Assembly (NCBI GenBank): GCA_032358255.1
Contig: JAULBX010029368.1
Span: 1 to 22,163, forward strand
From: Heterotrichella gracilis
Lineage: Eukaryota > Sar > Xanthophyceae > Tribonematales > Xanthonemataceae
Direction: 5' to 3'
Length of the DNA stretch: 22,163 nucleotides
Shown here piece by piece: positions 9,376 through 19,045 of the stretch (within the stretch, counting starts at the first letter, position 1; each line of letters starts with the position of its first letter). A program made the position numbers and the translations under genes. The notes beneath the pieces are model-generated. The model was not told the DNA's origin, ran no database searches, and worked only from the letters and a program-made list of their open reading frames with translations.

Positions 9376-10517
9376 ACTAACTAATAGTTGTTTTAATAAG
9401 CGAGGTGAATTCTTGCACCAACACCTCCATCCCTTGTGGGGACTAAGGTTCTGAAGAAGGAACGAGTTTGAAGGAGAGCCAACCTCATATTATCGGAATT
9501 TGGGACAGTCAATAGTTTCCATCCTACCTGTGCCATACCTACTGTAATCTCGACATAGAAAGCAAGTCTCCCTCATGAGGGATATATATATATATTACCC
9601 GACCCGCGCCATGAGGAATAGGGTATTGTGAGGGCCTCAGTCCCTGTGTGCACCCTCAGCCTGTATGAACCCTAGGGTCAACGTTTGGTCCATCTTTTTC
9701 AGGGTCAAGGTTCCTACCCTTGCCATGTTCAGGAACAGCGTGTCATAGTCTGTTCACATGAGCCAAGGGTACTGCTTCTTGTGTAGGTTGGCGCAAATGA
9801 AAGCCCCACCACCATCACCACCACCACCATCGCCATCCCAGCGGGTGTAAACGAGGAAGACGGTGCACCAACTGGACAATTCCCTTACCTGCAACCATGG
9901 ATACCAGCAGCACGAAGGCAATACCCGTAGCGTGCGCAGATAACTTGTCGACACCCACGCCAAGTTCCACTGACATGTCGTTATTTCGATACCCACGTTC
10001 TATTCCACTAACTGCTGCCCGGCCTGTTTGCGTTGCTGGCTGTGGTATGCCGCCGTGTGTGGGGGCTTTTGTTTCTTCTTAGTGTATGGATTCCTTTCTG
10101 TCAGTTTATTGAAGAGGCTTAACGCGCTTCTAGCATACAATCAATCTGTTCTGCGCAGCAGCTATAGATAGATAGATAGTTCGCAAGGGCGGCAGCGCCG
10201 TAACCATCCCCGGGGCTCCTCTCGCCCGGGTCAAAAGGCAATATATCACAGAGGACAGGGTCATGGTCTGGAGGCAAGGACAGCAGCAGCCAGGTATATA
10301 AGGAGGCCAGAGCCGTGGTTCAACCCCTGGCCGCTACTGTGGCCCGCCAGAACCCGACGCTTTTTTGACCGCACCGTGTAGATACCCGCGCCTCGCAGCT
10401 TCTTCGCCGGCAAACGAAAGCCTGGCTATTGGTTAGGTCGTATGATGCAGCAAAGCTGGCGAAGTCCTCCTCCGAGTTTATAGGACTACATGTCTTTCTG
10501 TGGCTACTCATTACTGA
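9376..10517. other. Unassigned stretch with simple repeats
   Basis: It holds (TA)n near 9582-9596, a CCA/CCATCA trinucleotide run at about 9808-9833, and a (GATA)n tract near 10165-10180. It also holds a GC-rich pairing segment, CCCGGGG to CCCGGG, near 10208-10230. A minus frame over the CCA run gives a Gly/Asp-rich peptide that is only the repeat translated. No gene is recognised. Confidence 0.4.
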
Positions 10518-10889
10518 GACTTTGCCAAGGCCAACCCTTACCCCAAAAACACTGTCGTATTTTCTACTGCTTTCATTGCCTGGGCCTGTGATTACAAAAG
10601 TGCCAAGGCCGCATTAACAGTTGCAGATTCTCTCGCCTCCTGCTGGGTTCATGTGTGCAATAGTGCTTCACTGCTTGCTGCTTATGGCGATGTGCAACAA
10701 TATCCCACTATTGGGCTGTCTGTACCGGTCCTCACCTATGCCCAACGTTGTCGTGACCTTATTATTCTGCACATGTTATCGACTAGCCTCTGGTGTCACT
10801 ACGGACCGCGAAAGGTTTTTACCACAGGAAAGAGACGCTGGCGTTCACTTGCTGGCTTCATACTGGCATCCTCAAGGACAAGGGTATGA
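10518..10889 (+). CDS. Unassigned open frame, possible exon
   Basis: An uninterrupted frame of 123 codons follows a TGA at 10515-10517. It reads DFAKANPYPKNTVVFSTAFI, then AWACDYKSAKAALTVADSLA, and ends near LASSRTRV. Composition is protein-like (balanced, few Cys), and the first residues are not ATG-led, as expected of an exon or gene fragment. The pattern of Pro, FIAWA and a following helix loosely recalls the core-binding domain of tyrosine recombinases. No catalytic domain is found, so I do not assign that function. Confidence 0.3.
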   Translation, partial: DFAKANPYPKNTVVFSTAFIAWACDYKSAKAALTVADSLASCWVHVCNSASLLAAYGDVQQYPTIGLSVPVLTYAQRCRDLIILHMLSTSLWCHYGPRKVFTTGKRRWRSLAGFILASSRTRV

Positions 10890-11889
10890 GGAGGTGCTGC
10901 ACAGATCTGGTGCGGACCTCTGTAGCAGCCTAAGCCCAAGCACTGTTAGACTATCTGTGATATAGCAAGGGCCAACTCTGGTATCCAACGGCACTAGGTG
11001 CATCTGCTGTAAAGATAGGTAATATAACTGTGACATAGCAGGCCAACGCGCTAGGTGAACCGCTGATTGGTTGATTACCACAAACTTATGCAACATTAAG
11101 GCAAATTTGCTGTTTGGATAGCTTCTCCCTGCTGCACAGATACTGTTGGAATATCTGTACCGTATCAGATCGATGTCCTTCCACCCACCAATGTGGCCCG
11201 CGAAGAATTTTAGGACACTACTTTCCACGCATTCGACCGACGTTTTGGAAATCGGGTCTAACAGATAATACCTGTTGATTATCCACCGCAAAAGACTTTT
11301 CCTCGCGGGGTCGGGGCTGTATCCTGCACCCCCACTGTGTGTCTCACCACATAATACTGCGGCAAAGCCTTGTTACTGCAGTCTCCGGCAGAGTCTCCGG
11401 CTCGGTCCTGCCTACACACGAGAATGTCCTAAACGGGTCTCATATTCTGCTTGCTTTCCTCCAGCACCGGCTCCAGCACCCGTACTCCAGCACCCGGCAC
11501 CCGGCATGTCATTTTCCTCAAAGGGGGTAAGGCGGGTCACATATGGCGTGTTGGGCGTATCGTATAAAGGCGTGTGGGTTAGGGGCTGTGGTATGAGTTG
11601 ACCACACCTTACAAGCTTTCCATATCATATGGACCATATGGCTTAGTAAGGCGAGTTGATGTTGTGTGTCCGGGGACACTTGGTTTTCAGGGGAACACGG
11701 GGGGGAGGGGTAAAGTGGTTGGTCAGAAAACTTGGTTGGTATTTTACAGTGGGGCACAGAAGCTGACCAGCCAAATACTCCTAACATAGCCCAGGGTGCA
11801 TACTGAAGGCCCTCTGAGCAAAGTGCAGGACGGGGAACGGGAACAGAAAGGGTGGAGGTACTTATAGAACCCGACAGGGCCAAAGCAAG
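10890..11889. other. Unassigned stretch
   Basis: A minus frame at 11291-10872 (139 codons) and plus frames at 11275-11601 and 11598-11789 show no recognised motif. Diverged copies of a segment with GTGAYATAGCA and CAACGGCACTAGGTG/CAACGCGCTAGGTG lie near 10958-10998 and 11031-11060, suggesting a local duplication. CAGCACC/CCCGGCACCCGG repeats occur near 11462-11505. Confidence 0.35.
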
Positions 11890-12192
11890 GTGAGACAGGT
11901 GGCAAGCAAGGTGAAGCAGAAACTCCAGCGGTACCACCAGGACGTCAAGAAGGGGTCGTCAAACAAACAGAAGAGAAGCCTGCGAAGGGAAAGACAGACA
12001 AAGGCAGCAGCAAAGCAGGACAGCCCAGAACAGCAAAGCAGGGGTTACCCGGCGGAGGAGGATGAGCCTGACGAGGCAGACACCAACAAGATGACACCCA
12101 AAACATACCTGCAGACCGTGGAAACACCAGTGGGTCAGCAAAACAGGGCACAGCAAGGTACCCAACTGCTGACCCACAACGCCGTGCCTTAA
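11890..12192 (+). CDS. Low-complexity Lys/Gln-rich open frame, doubtful
   Basis: A 100-codon frame (GTG or CTG-led in the given register) is rich in Lys, Arg, Gln and Glu, with a basic patch KQKRSLRRERQ and an acidic patch AEEDEPDEADTNK. The purine-rich bias continues to about 12470 across stop codons, and the complementary strand is also open for 164 codons. It could be a disordered region of a retroelement protein or merely purine-biased DNA. No domain is recognised. Confidence 0.2.
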   Translation: MRQVASKVKQKLQRYHQDVKKGSSNKQKRSLRRERQTKAAAKQDSPEQQSRGYPAEEDEPDEADTNKMTPKTYLQTVETPVGQQNRAQQGTQLLTHNAVP

Positions 12193-12479
12193 AACCTGCA
12201 AAGAACAAGCTCCAGAACTGCTGCTGTGTGACTTCAGAAGTTGCAGCATGGGAAGAGGAGGAAGGGGGGTGGCGGGGGTGAACCAGACCCAAACTGATGC
12301 AAGGAGTTCAGGGCTCACAAAGAGCTCCCCTAGCAAAAGAAGTACAGGAAGACAGACAAGAAGACGCCAGCGACCAAACGAGGAGAGCTGCAACCTGAAA
12401 ACTGGATGCAGAGCAAAGCTGGCAAACCACCGAATTCCCTGCAGAGCAACCATTGAAGGCCCTGGCTAGCCCTACAAGT

Positions 12480-12840
12480 TTCCATCTTTTAAAACAGTAA
12501 TTATATGCATTTATTTAAATAGACATGGATTTTATTATGATCATACATGAATTAATTAATATAACTAATTATTATAATTAATGTCCCTGGGTACATCTGT
12601 AGAACACTATTATGCATAGTCTATTGTGGCCCCCTGGGTCCCCACAGCCAGGTCGTCAAGCCTTTCATGTTGCTTTTGGGCTCTACAACCCTTGCAACAG
12701 TCCCTTGCCCTTCGTAGCGTCGATTGGCAGTGCGTAGCGTAGCATTGGCCGTAAACTTGAAAACTAACCAACCAACTGCACAAGGAGACCTCGGAGCAGG
12801 GGGGGTGTCCCCGAAACACGGGACCAACTTCACCTCCCCT
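12480..12840. other. AT-rich block and unassigned minus frame
   Basis: 12485-12590 is strongly A/T (ATTAATTAAT-like words). A minus frame at 12833-12621 encodes a 70-residue peptide with TANRRYEGQGTVARVVEPK, which looks protein-like but is not recognised. Confidence 0.35.
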
Positions 12841-12934
12841 ATAAAGTTATAAGGTAGACTGGCAACTTTATAGTTTTCCAGAAAGGGCCTTGACTTAAGC
12901 CTTCAGCTAAGGCCCTCTTAAGCATTAAGGCTTA
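12840..12934. repeat. Cluster of inverted repeats
   Basis: TATAAAGTT (12840-12848) pairs with AACTTTATA (12864-12872). GGGCCTT (12885-12891) pairs with AAGGCCC (12909-12915). TAAGCCTT near 12896 pairs with AAGGCTTA near 12927. The packed hairpins suggest a decayed foldback element or the end of one. Confidence 0.5.
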
Positions 12935-13240
12935 TTAAGCCCACAAAATCTGGTTTTAAAGCCAAATTTAAGGTGGGCCGATCTCGATTAACCTCCAGAG
13001 GGTGCAGGCGAATATCACCCATATTAATACCAAAAAGGCAGCGAACGATACACCAGGACTTGGAGAATGCTGCAAAACCTTATAATACCACCCTCGTGGG
13101 ATAGAAATATATATGCATGCATTCATTGAATTGAAAAACAAGACACCCTACTGTCACCTTCCCCGCTGTTATTTATGTTATTGTCATTCTTTAATCTGGT
13201 ATTTATACAAATATTTTAATTGTAGACTATTAAACTTCAG
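12935..13240. other. Non-coding stretch before the Helitron end
   Basis: No gene is seen. It contains an ATATATATGCATGCAT run near 13110 and A/T-rich sequence from 13165 to 13240. Confidence 0.4.
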
Positions 13241-13271
13241 CTAGTGGGTGACCCGCGACTAATCAGCGGGG
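13241..13271 (-). other. Candidate Helitron 3' terminus (hairpin plus CTAG)
   Basis: The minus strand reads CCCGC-TGATTAGTC-GCGGG, a 5-bp GC stem with a 9-nt loop (13270-13252). It is followed by TCACCCACTAG, ending at 13241. A short GC hairpin about 10 bases before CTRR is the rule for Helitrons. The next base is C rather than the usual T, which lowers certainty. Confidence 0.55.
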
Positions 13272-13537
13272 CAAATCTATAACGTGAGACCAATATAACA
13301 GAGTGCCGGGAGGATACCCGCTTGTTTACTCAGGCCTTGAAAACACGTGGGGCCCCATGATGGGGCAGTGGAAAAGGAGCACCACTGCTGCAAAATAAAT
13401 GTAGGAAAATTTTAAATGAGGAAAGTCGCTGCTTAGCAGTACAGTTTCTGCACATGCTGACCAAAGGGACCACATCGCAAAAAGAAAGTTACTGGAAATT
13501 TTTCTGTGTACACTACATTCTTGGTGTACACACATCG

Positions 13538-14473
13538 CTACCCCTGGTCTCCCACAGCACACCCCCCAGGCAAAATTCTCAAAGCTGTTGGCTCACCTAC
13601 TTGTGACGCTCCTACATACAACATGCCGTGGGAAAAAACAGGCTTAGGCAAATACATAAAATACAGCCCAGCCATGCGCAATGTCTGACCCTGAGACATG
13701 TTGATGGTCATAGCAAAGGCGGGACGTATGGGGAACTGCTGGCGATACAAAGTAAAACGCAGCCTGCCTGTTTCAGTGGGGTTGCCACGTAACCTGGGAA
13801 TAAAAACCCTCTTCCCCTGATCTGCCCCTGCTACCACCTCTGCATCAATAACATGCGGCAAGAAACCAATGCAAATCAAACGCGTGCCACTGGCCAGACC
13901 ATTAGTCATGTTCCGCAACAGCATGATGGGTGAACCAACCTTTAACTGCAACTTGTAAGGTGGCACCCCAGACAGCTGGCAACTGTGGAGAAACTCTAAA
14001 TGCCATGCTGCTGGATCATCATCTGGCCCTACACTGTCTGCACTAAGAAACCTGTACAACCGGTCACCGGGATCGTCACTGGTGCTAAACTTAGACATGA
14101 CTGTGGCATTGATCTTGTCAACATCATCATTCTTGGGAGTGAGAATGCCCCTATCCATCAAGTAGCTAGTGCGTGCTGCAGGGTCTGCATGTGCAGCCAA
14201 ATCCCCAAACACGATGCCAATCAAATCATCCACACTGTCAGTAGGGCAAGTGGTAGCTGCTGGCAATCTGATGAGGTTATCTCCAAGGTCAGGAATAGAG
14301 TGCACTGGCTCAATGCCCTCCCCAATGCGCTGTAACAAATCTGCAAATGCTTGCTGATTAGCTGCATCCCGCCCTTGGAAGATATGCACTCGCATGTTGA
14401 TGTGCATTTTGAGAACTGTAATGTGGCTCCACAGAGGAGGAACGCTTCAGACATGAAAAAAATGTCAACATAA
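13538..14473 (-). pseudogene. Helitron Rep/helicase, C-terminal PIF1-like part
   Basis: The in-frame run is open from 14446 to 13538; the ATG at 14407 lies inside the homology and is not a true start. Upstream, CLKRSS fits the same family but in another frame, shifted near 14437. Recognisable blocks in order: LWSHITVLKMHINMRV, RGILTPKNDDVDKIN, LKVGSPIMLLRNMTNGLASG, RQQFPIRPAFAMTINMSQGQ, and VFSHGMLYVGASQV near the end. These are the late motifs of the Helitron SF1B helicase, which unwinds DNA during rolling-circle transposition. Two conserved positions are changed: the INKSQG lysine is Met, and the LSRV arginine (motif VI) is Gln. With the N-terminus absent, the protein cannot be functional. 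Confidence 0.85.
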
Positions 14474-15452
14474 ATTAAGCTGAAATTAAGCATTCATAAT
14501 TGTGATATTATTAATGCTTAATAAATAAGGGCCAACCACGACAAAGGCTTGAAAACCACAGCCCACACTGGCCCACGGTGTGGGGCTGTTGATGTAAATT
14601 AAGTAATTAAATATATTATAAATGAAATAAATCTTGTAATAAAAAACAAAAAAGCCAACTATGTATGACAATTATGTAATATTAACTTTTGTTCAACTCG
14701 ATTCGTTTGAGTTTTAAATCTAGCTCGACACCTCCTTGTACAACCGTGCTATATACTCCCCTGGTAGGCGTATGAGCATATGGGAGGGACGGTAGACGTG
14801 TCAATACGCCCCAATGCGCCCAATAGCCCAAAACGCCCACGCGCCTTGGGTCCTGCCATACTCCACCCATTAGACTTTCAAAGTTGGGGACCTGCAAGGT
14901 CACAAACAAAGTACTGACCCTATGGATCGTATGCCATCCTGACACTGCGGATAGCTTGAAGCGCGGGATATAGAGTACGTTTGTGCTGGTTTGGCAGCAG
15001 CTAACGGTTGGCAAAAGTCCGTTACCATGCGTCCTCTCGATTATTGCAGTGCAAACGTCAGGAAAACACCCTTATCAGGGCTCTAAACCTAAACCTTAAA
15101 TGGCAACTTGCTACGTCAGCTGTTAGATGAGGTCGTTGGGCACCAGACCTACAGCGCAAATTTTGAGAGTTTAAGTCTCACTAGGTCGATTTTGCGTCGT
15201 CCCATGTATCAAGCGCCCGGGGCGCTCAACTCAGAATTGGTCAGTTACACAGGTTTACACCTGTGGAATTATGTTTCGTGTGAAGGCAGATCGCTGTGGA
15301 TATGCATCTATGTAGGCACTTGAGAGTTCCATGCACCACGGGATGCACCACCAACGAGTTTGACCAAGCCACAGTGACAACATACTTGGGGACACTTGCC
15401 CTTTTTGCCCCCTGCTGTCTAGAAGCCTGTACTCGGTTCTGTCTCAATTTCT
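14474..15452. other. AT-rich then unassigned stretch
   Basis: 14480-14700 is A/T-rich and non-coding. A minus frame at 15014-14682 (110 codons) and a plus frame at 15296-15664 have no recognised motif. CTCTAAACCTAAACCTTAAA near 15079-15098 is a telomere-like word in the CCTAAA orientation. Confidence 0.4.
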
Positions 15453-15770
15453 TCAAATCCGGTCGACGTCAAATCCCCGGTCCCCAACCCGATCCCCGCT
15501 GCGAACATCGTGCATGCACGTACGGAACTTGTCGACAAAGCTTCCAACGAACCTCGCACCCAAAAAAAATACTAAAGTACCCGTGTTGGGGCCCATCCTC
15601 GTTCCAGGCAGCGCTGTGGAGTAAGTGGAATGGTTGTGCTCAGGGGCGTTTTCTGTCGGGTTGATGTCATAGAAATGCACAATTAGGGGAGAATATGTAT
15701 CGCCGGTCCCATGGCGCCTAAACACACAAGCAACGTGGATTATGGAAGCACGTGGTGGCTCAGGATTCAT
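15453..15770 (-). pseudogene. Possible histidine acid phosphatase fragment
   Basis: An ATG-led 105-codon minus frame contains IIHVACVFRRHGTGDTYSP, about 35 residues on GTRMGPNTGTLVFFLGARF, and then SFVDKF. The histidine phosphatase clan 2 begins with RHGxRxP and continues with a GxLTxxG...LGxxLRxxY block, so the order and spacing are suggestive. The second Arg of the signature is absent and the LT pair is not conserved. If related, it is a diverged first exon or a dead copy; chance resemblance is quite possible. Confidence 0.25.
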
Positions 15771-15787
15771 AGCAAGTGCGTGTACAT

Positions 15788-15969
15788 GTTGCCATTTGGT
15801 AGGCGACCAGGGGTAGATATTACCTTCATAGTTAGGGGTGGCCTATGACTTACAACGTTATGATAACTTTATAAGGTATATAACGTTTATATCAACACAT
15901 TACCCTGCTTTTGAGTTATGTATAACTACAAGGGGTTAGTGTAACGCTGAAAAAGGTTGCCATTTGGTA
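15788..15969. repeat. 154-nt insertion flanked by 14-bp direct repeats
   Basis: GTTGCCATTTGGTA is present at 15788-15801 and at 15956-15969. Between them lie 154 nt that contain an inverted repeat, AACGTTAT (15854-15861) with ATAACGTT (15880-15887), and end GCTGAAAAAG. A 14-bp exact duplication around a short segment with an A-rich end looks like a target-site duplication of a SINE-like or other short non-autonomous element. Confidence 0.55.
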
Positions 15970-16088
15970 CACAACCCCGCAAACTCATGTTTGGCGGTGC
16001 CATACTGTAACATTGTTCCTAACTTACTTTGCCTCGAAAGATTGTGGGCGGCACTTTGCGCGTTCAGCATGTAATATATATTTTATAC

Positions 16089-16640
16089 ATGCATTCCAGC
16101 AATACAGCCAGATTAGCAGTCGGTCTTGCACATGCAGCGCCACGCAGCTCTTTCCTGGCACTGTTTGAACCACTTATTGATCCCACGCGACTTGATGTCC
16201 TGCTGGAGTAGGTCAGCCCACGTGGCCCTGGCTTACCTACCCCCTTTGCCCCCTCTACCCTACCAAACATCATACATTTAGGAACCCTATCGTCTGATAA
16301 ACGTCCTAATGTCCCAACCAGCGTAGCCTAATGTCCCTGAGTTTGTCACTTATGCTTTGTAGCCCATACTGCAAAGGAGAACGGAATTAGGGGTGTGCAC
16401 CAACCTAGAAACCCCACACAGAGCCCTTACACAATTATTTGAAAAACCTCTAATCTAGCAAGTTGAGGCTGCCTAATAGACCAGCTGTCAGCCCCATATA
16501 AAAGGGTTGTCAGCACCACTGCACTCAACACTCGGCATTTTGTGCGCAGACTTTCTCGCTTGTTATGCCACAGAACCCCTCTGAGCGACGCAAAGGCGCC
16601 ACCTGCACGGCTAAGGCGGTGTGATATGTCCGCGTCTAAA
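16089..16640 (-). pseudogene. LINE C-terminal region and 3' end
   Basis: The minus strand reads TLDADISHRLSRAGGAFASL and SLRTKCRVLSAVVLTTLL (16620-16500), a conserved stretch after the RT. It is followed, across stops, by LRWLGH and GRLSDDRVPKCMMFGRVEG, then GINKWFKQCQERAAWRCMCK near 16180-16115. This is the usual tail of RTE/CFDP2-like retroelement proteins. The final ~92 bases are shared with the fragment at 9281-9375. Confidence 0.75.
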
Positions 16641-18183
16641 GTGTTAGCATTAGTACAACACTTCCTAGACAGGTGAACTTGTCCACCACTTCCACCTGCT
16701 GCCCGTATAATATAACCACAGGCAGTTCCTGTTCAGTTTTGCTACTACTAGAATCTTGGTCTTAGGGACCCTAACTAATAAGCCCCACTTCTGGAAAATC
16801 ACAAACACCCTAGAAAGTGCTGTTGACACATCCAAATGAGATCCACAGACCAGAGTGATGTCATCCGCATACATTATCAGAAAAACGATAAGCTGCTGGT
16901 TACCCTTAACTTTGCAAGACGAGGCCCTATACAACTGGTCATCTACCCTGTAAGCAATGGTAATGCCAAGGTCCTGCACAACCTCAAGCACTTGCCTTGC
17001 CACCGTGTCTACCACTAAATTGAAAAGGGAAGCTAAAAGCTAAAACATAGCCCTGCTTTAAACTGGTGCATATCTGAAAGGGGGGAAAACATCCCCAAAG
17101 GCACGGACCACACATGTCGTATCAAGGGGCAGCTCAGTAAATGAACAAGCTTGGGATCAGCACCTCTCAGTTCTAACACCTTCCAGGCTGTGTCCCTATC
17201 TACCGAGTTATAGGCTTTAGTAAGGTCCACAAACCCTAGGAAGACAGGTACATTTTCCTCCCAGACACTATCCAAAAGCCTCCTACGTATGAAAAGAGCA
17301 TCAGCGGTGCCCCTGTTGGACCTAAACCCGCACCGCGGTTTGATTAGCTGTCCCTCTATCTAGGCACTAAGCCTATTCAACAGGATGTAAGCAAAGGCTT
17401 TTCCTACATCACTAAGAAGACAAATTCCCCTGTAATTATCACACACTGAGTGGTCCTTTTTCTTGAACAGAGGCACTAGCACCGCCTGTTTCCACTCAGC
17501 AGGAATAACTTCAGTAACCCACACCAATTGGAAAACACGGTGGATCCCATACAAGCATGCTATTCCCCCCAGCCTTAATTTGTTCGACCACAACCCCCGC
17601 TTCTTTTTGTTCTTGAGTTTCGTAACTGCTACCTTAACATCCTCAAAACTAAGTTCGAATTCAGTCACCAAAGGTACAGGCTCAGGCATGTAACAAATAT
17701 TGAGCTATCAACCTCCCTAGGGCGATTGAGCACTGTGCAAAAATGCTGAGAAAACCGATCCCTCCTCTCACTGTCTGTCCATACAAGGTCCCCATTACTG
17801 TTTTGAAGCCCTGCCACTGCTGTGTAAGTAGGCTTATTAAAGTCCTTAATCCGCTGGTACAGCACTCGCTGCTTACCCTGCTTGGCAGCTGCCTCCAACA
17901 AGTCAGCCTGCTCATTGACCCATACCTGCTTGTCGGTCCGCAACCCCTTCTTGGCACGATTGACCGTGCGCCTATACTCCTGCCTCTCCTCCTCCCCTTT
18001 GTCCTTATGCCATAGCAAGAAGGCGTTCTGCTTGTCCTGGATGAGGTGGAGTGTTTCTTGACTTATCCCGGGCTTGCAGCGGACCTTCTGTGGTTGCAAC
18101 AGTGGTGCAGAGGCTTCCTGCACCCCTGCCTTCAGCTTCTCCCACTTAAAGGTGGCATTCCAACCCCCCCGACAGCCCGGCAA
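16620..18183 (-). pseudogene. LINE linker and reverse transcriptase, frameshifted
   Basis: 18183-17665 is a charged linker (LHLIQDKQNAFLLWHKDKGE). RT motifs follow: EWKQAVLVPLFKKKDHSVCD and NYRGICLLSDVGKAFAY (17689-17360), then FLGFVDLTKAYNSVDRDTAW with the motif A Asp (17275-17033). Next are YRVDDQLYRASSCKVKG and LIMYADDITLVCG with the YADD catalytic pair (17015-16665), then WGLLVRVPKTKILVV. In a shifted frame VEVVDKFTCLGSVV continues the homology to about 16640. The catalytic aspartates remain, but frames are interrupted at least at 17360-17275 and near 16725. Confidence 0.85.
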
Positions 18184-18911
18184 GTAGTGTCTCGGTCATA
18201 GCAGCAAGCTGCTTCACTACTCCCTGCTGTTCCAGCATGTCCAACTGCACACAAGGTGGCTTAGGCTGGTGCTTGATGGTGTCAAAGCGCAGCCTTATAT
18301 TGGCCACCACCAGGTAGCAATCGGACTTCAGCTCTACCCCCCTGAACACCCTGCTGTCCAGTGTAGATGGCAGAAAGCCCCTGACTGACAATGATGTAGT
18401 CAATTTGGCTGATCGTTTTGCCATCAGGGGACCTCCAGGTGCGAAGGTGTATGTCCTTGTGCTGGAACATCGTGTTGGTGAGTGCTAGCCCATAGCACGC
18501 ACACAGATGAAGCAAACGACTGCCATTGTCAGTGGTGATAGTGCCCACACACCACCGTCTTGACCCCCCCCCCCCCCCCAAAGAACTGCGCATCTGGCCC
18601 CAGCTGCGCTAGAAAAGAGCAGATCACACTCAGCAAGATCCCTAAGAGTCACCATGTCATGCTTCTTTTCCCAGTATTTTGTAAAAGGACTCCTTCACTG
18701 CCTGCTTGTCGCCGTCTGTGGGGGCATACGCCACCAGAACGGAGAGCTTCCTGCCTTGCAGCGCAAACTGGGCCATGAAATGGTTGACCCTTATCCAAGT
18801 GTGCAAAATTTTGTGTGTACACATGTGAACCATATTATAGCAAAGTCTCCACCAACTACAAAGGAAGTTACTGTAAATGTGGGAAATGGGCTTTACAAGG
18901 TATAGTGCCAA
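18146..18911 (-). pseudogene. LINE endonuclease domain, frameshifted
   Basis: The first segment (18911-18657) has WIRVNHFMAQFALQGRKLSV, then VAYAPTDGDKQAVKESFYKI, the mid part of an exonuclease-endonuclease-phosphatase fold. The expected GDFNA block is not found. After the C16/G16 tract the second segment gives NGSRLLHLCACYGLALTNT, FQHKDIHLRTWRSPDGKT and SQIDYIIVS, with the Asp of the family's SQIDYI block. A third frame (18424-18146) carries the segment after it. The endonuclease would nick target DNA to prime reverse transcription, but it is broken here. Confidence 0.8.
18564..18579. repeat. C16 homopolymer
   Basis: Sixteen consecutive C (G16 on the LINE strand) lie inside the endonuclease region, exactly where the frame is lost. 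Slippage in the genome or in sequencing could account for that shift. Confidence 0.9.
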
Positions 18912-19045
18912 ACAGTTAGCTTCTAGTTGACCTCTGCAACAAACCTATATGACAATCACCCTGTAAATACATGTAGGCAAGCATATTTGCAGTCTATTTT
19001 AATTGCGCAGCGCTTCTCCTGAAGCTAAGCTTGAGTGAAGCCACC
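18912..19045. other. Short intergenic stretch
   Basis: No feature is seen between the LINE and the first exon of the right-hand gene. No promoter motif is convincing. Confidence 0.4.

Larger units (their letters stand above)
13241..14473 (-). mobile_element. Helitron remnant, 3' part
   Basis: On the minus strand the C-terminal part of a Helitron helicase (14473-13538) is followed about 270 bases later by a hairpin and CTAG, the expected layout of a Helitron 3' end. The Rep nuclease and the Walker A/B part of the helicase are missing. A/T-rich non-coding DNA lies upstream. No TC-type 5' end could be identified, so the left boundary is that of the visible homology. Confidence 0.75.
16089..18911 (-). 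mobile_element. RTE-like non-LTR retrotransposon (LINE), degenerate
   Basis: On the minus strand an apurinic-type endonuclease (18911 to about 18282), a linker, a reverse transcriptase (17689 to about 16620) and a protein tail (to about 16110) follow one another in the usual order of single-ORF LINEs. Frames change many times. The 3' end is placed at 16089 because homology with the second copy (9281-9375) stops there. The 5' end is not visible, and the first part of the endonuclease is missing. Confidence 0.88.

Noticed and set aside
9754-9996. Gly-rich protein on the minus strand (GDGGGGDGGG)
   Set aside because: The Gly run is only the translation of the CCA/CCATCA repeat. No flanking coding signal was found.
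11959-12453. 164-codon minus-strand ORF rich in Leu and Val
   Set aside because: It is the complement of a purine-biased, low-complexity stretch. The hydrophobicity follows from base composition.
16029-16211. Plus-strand ORF with a duplicated peptide HSSNTARLAVGLAH, also readable opposite 9281-9375
   Set aside because: The conserved segment is explained by the minus-strand LINE tail (KWFKQCQERAAW...); the plus frame is its shadow.
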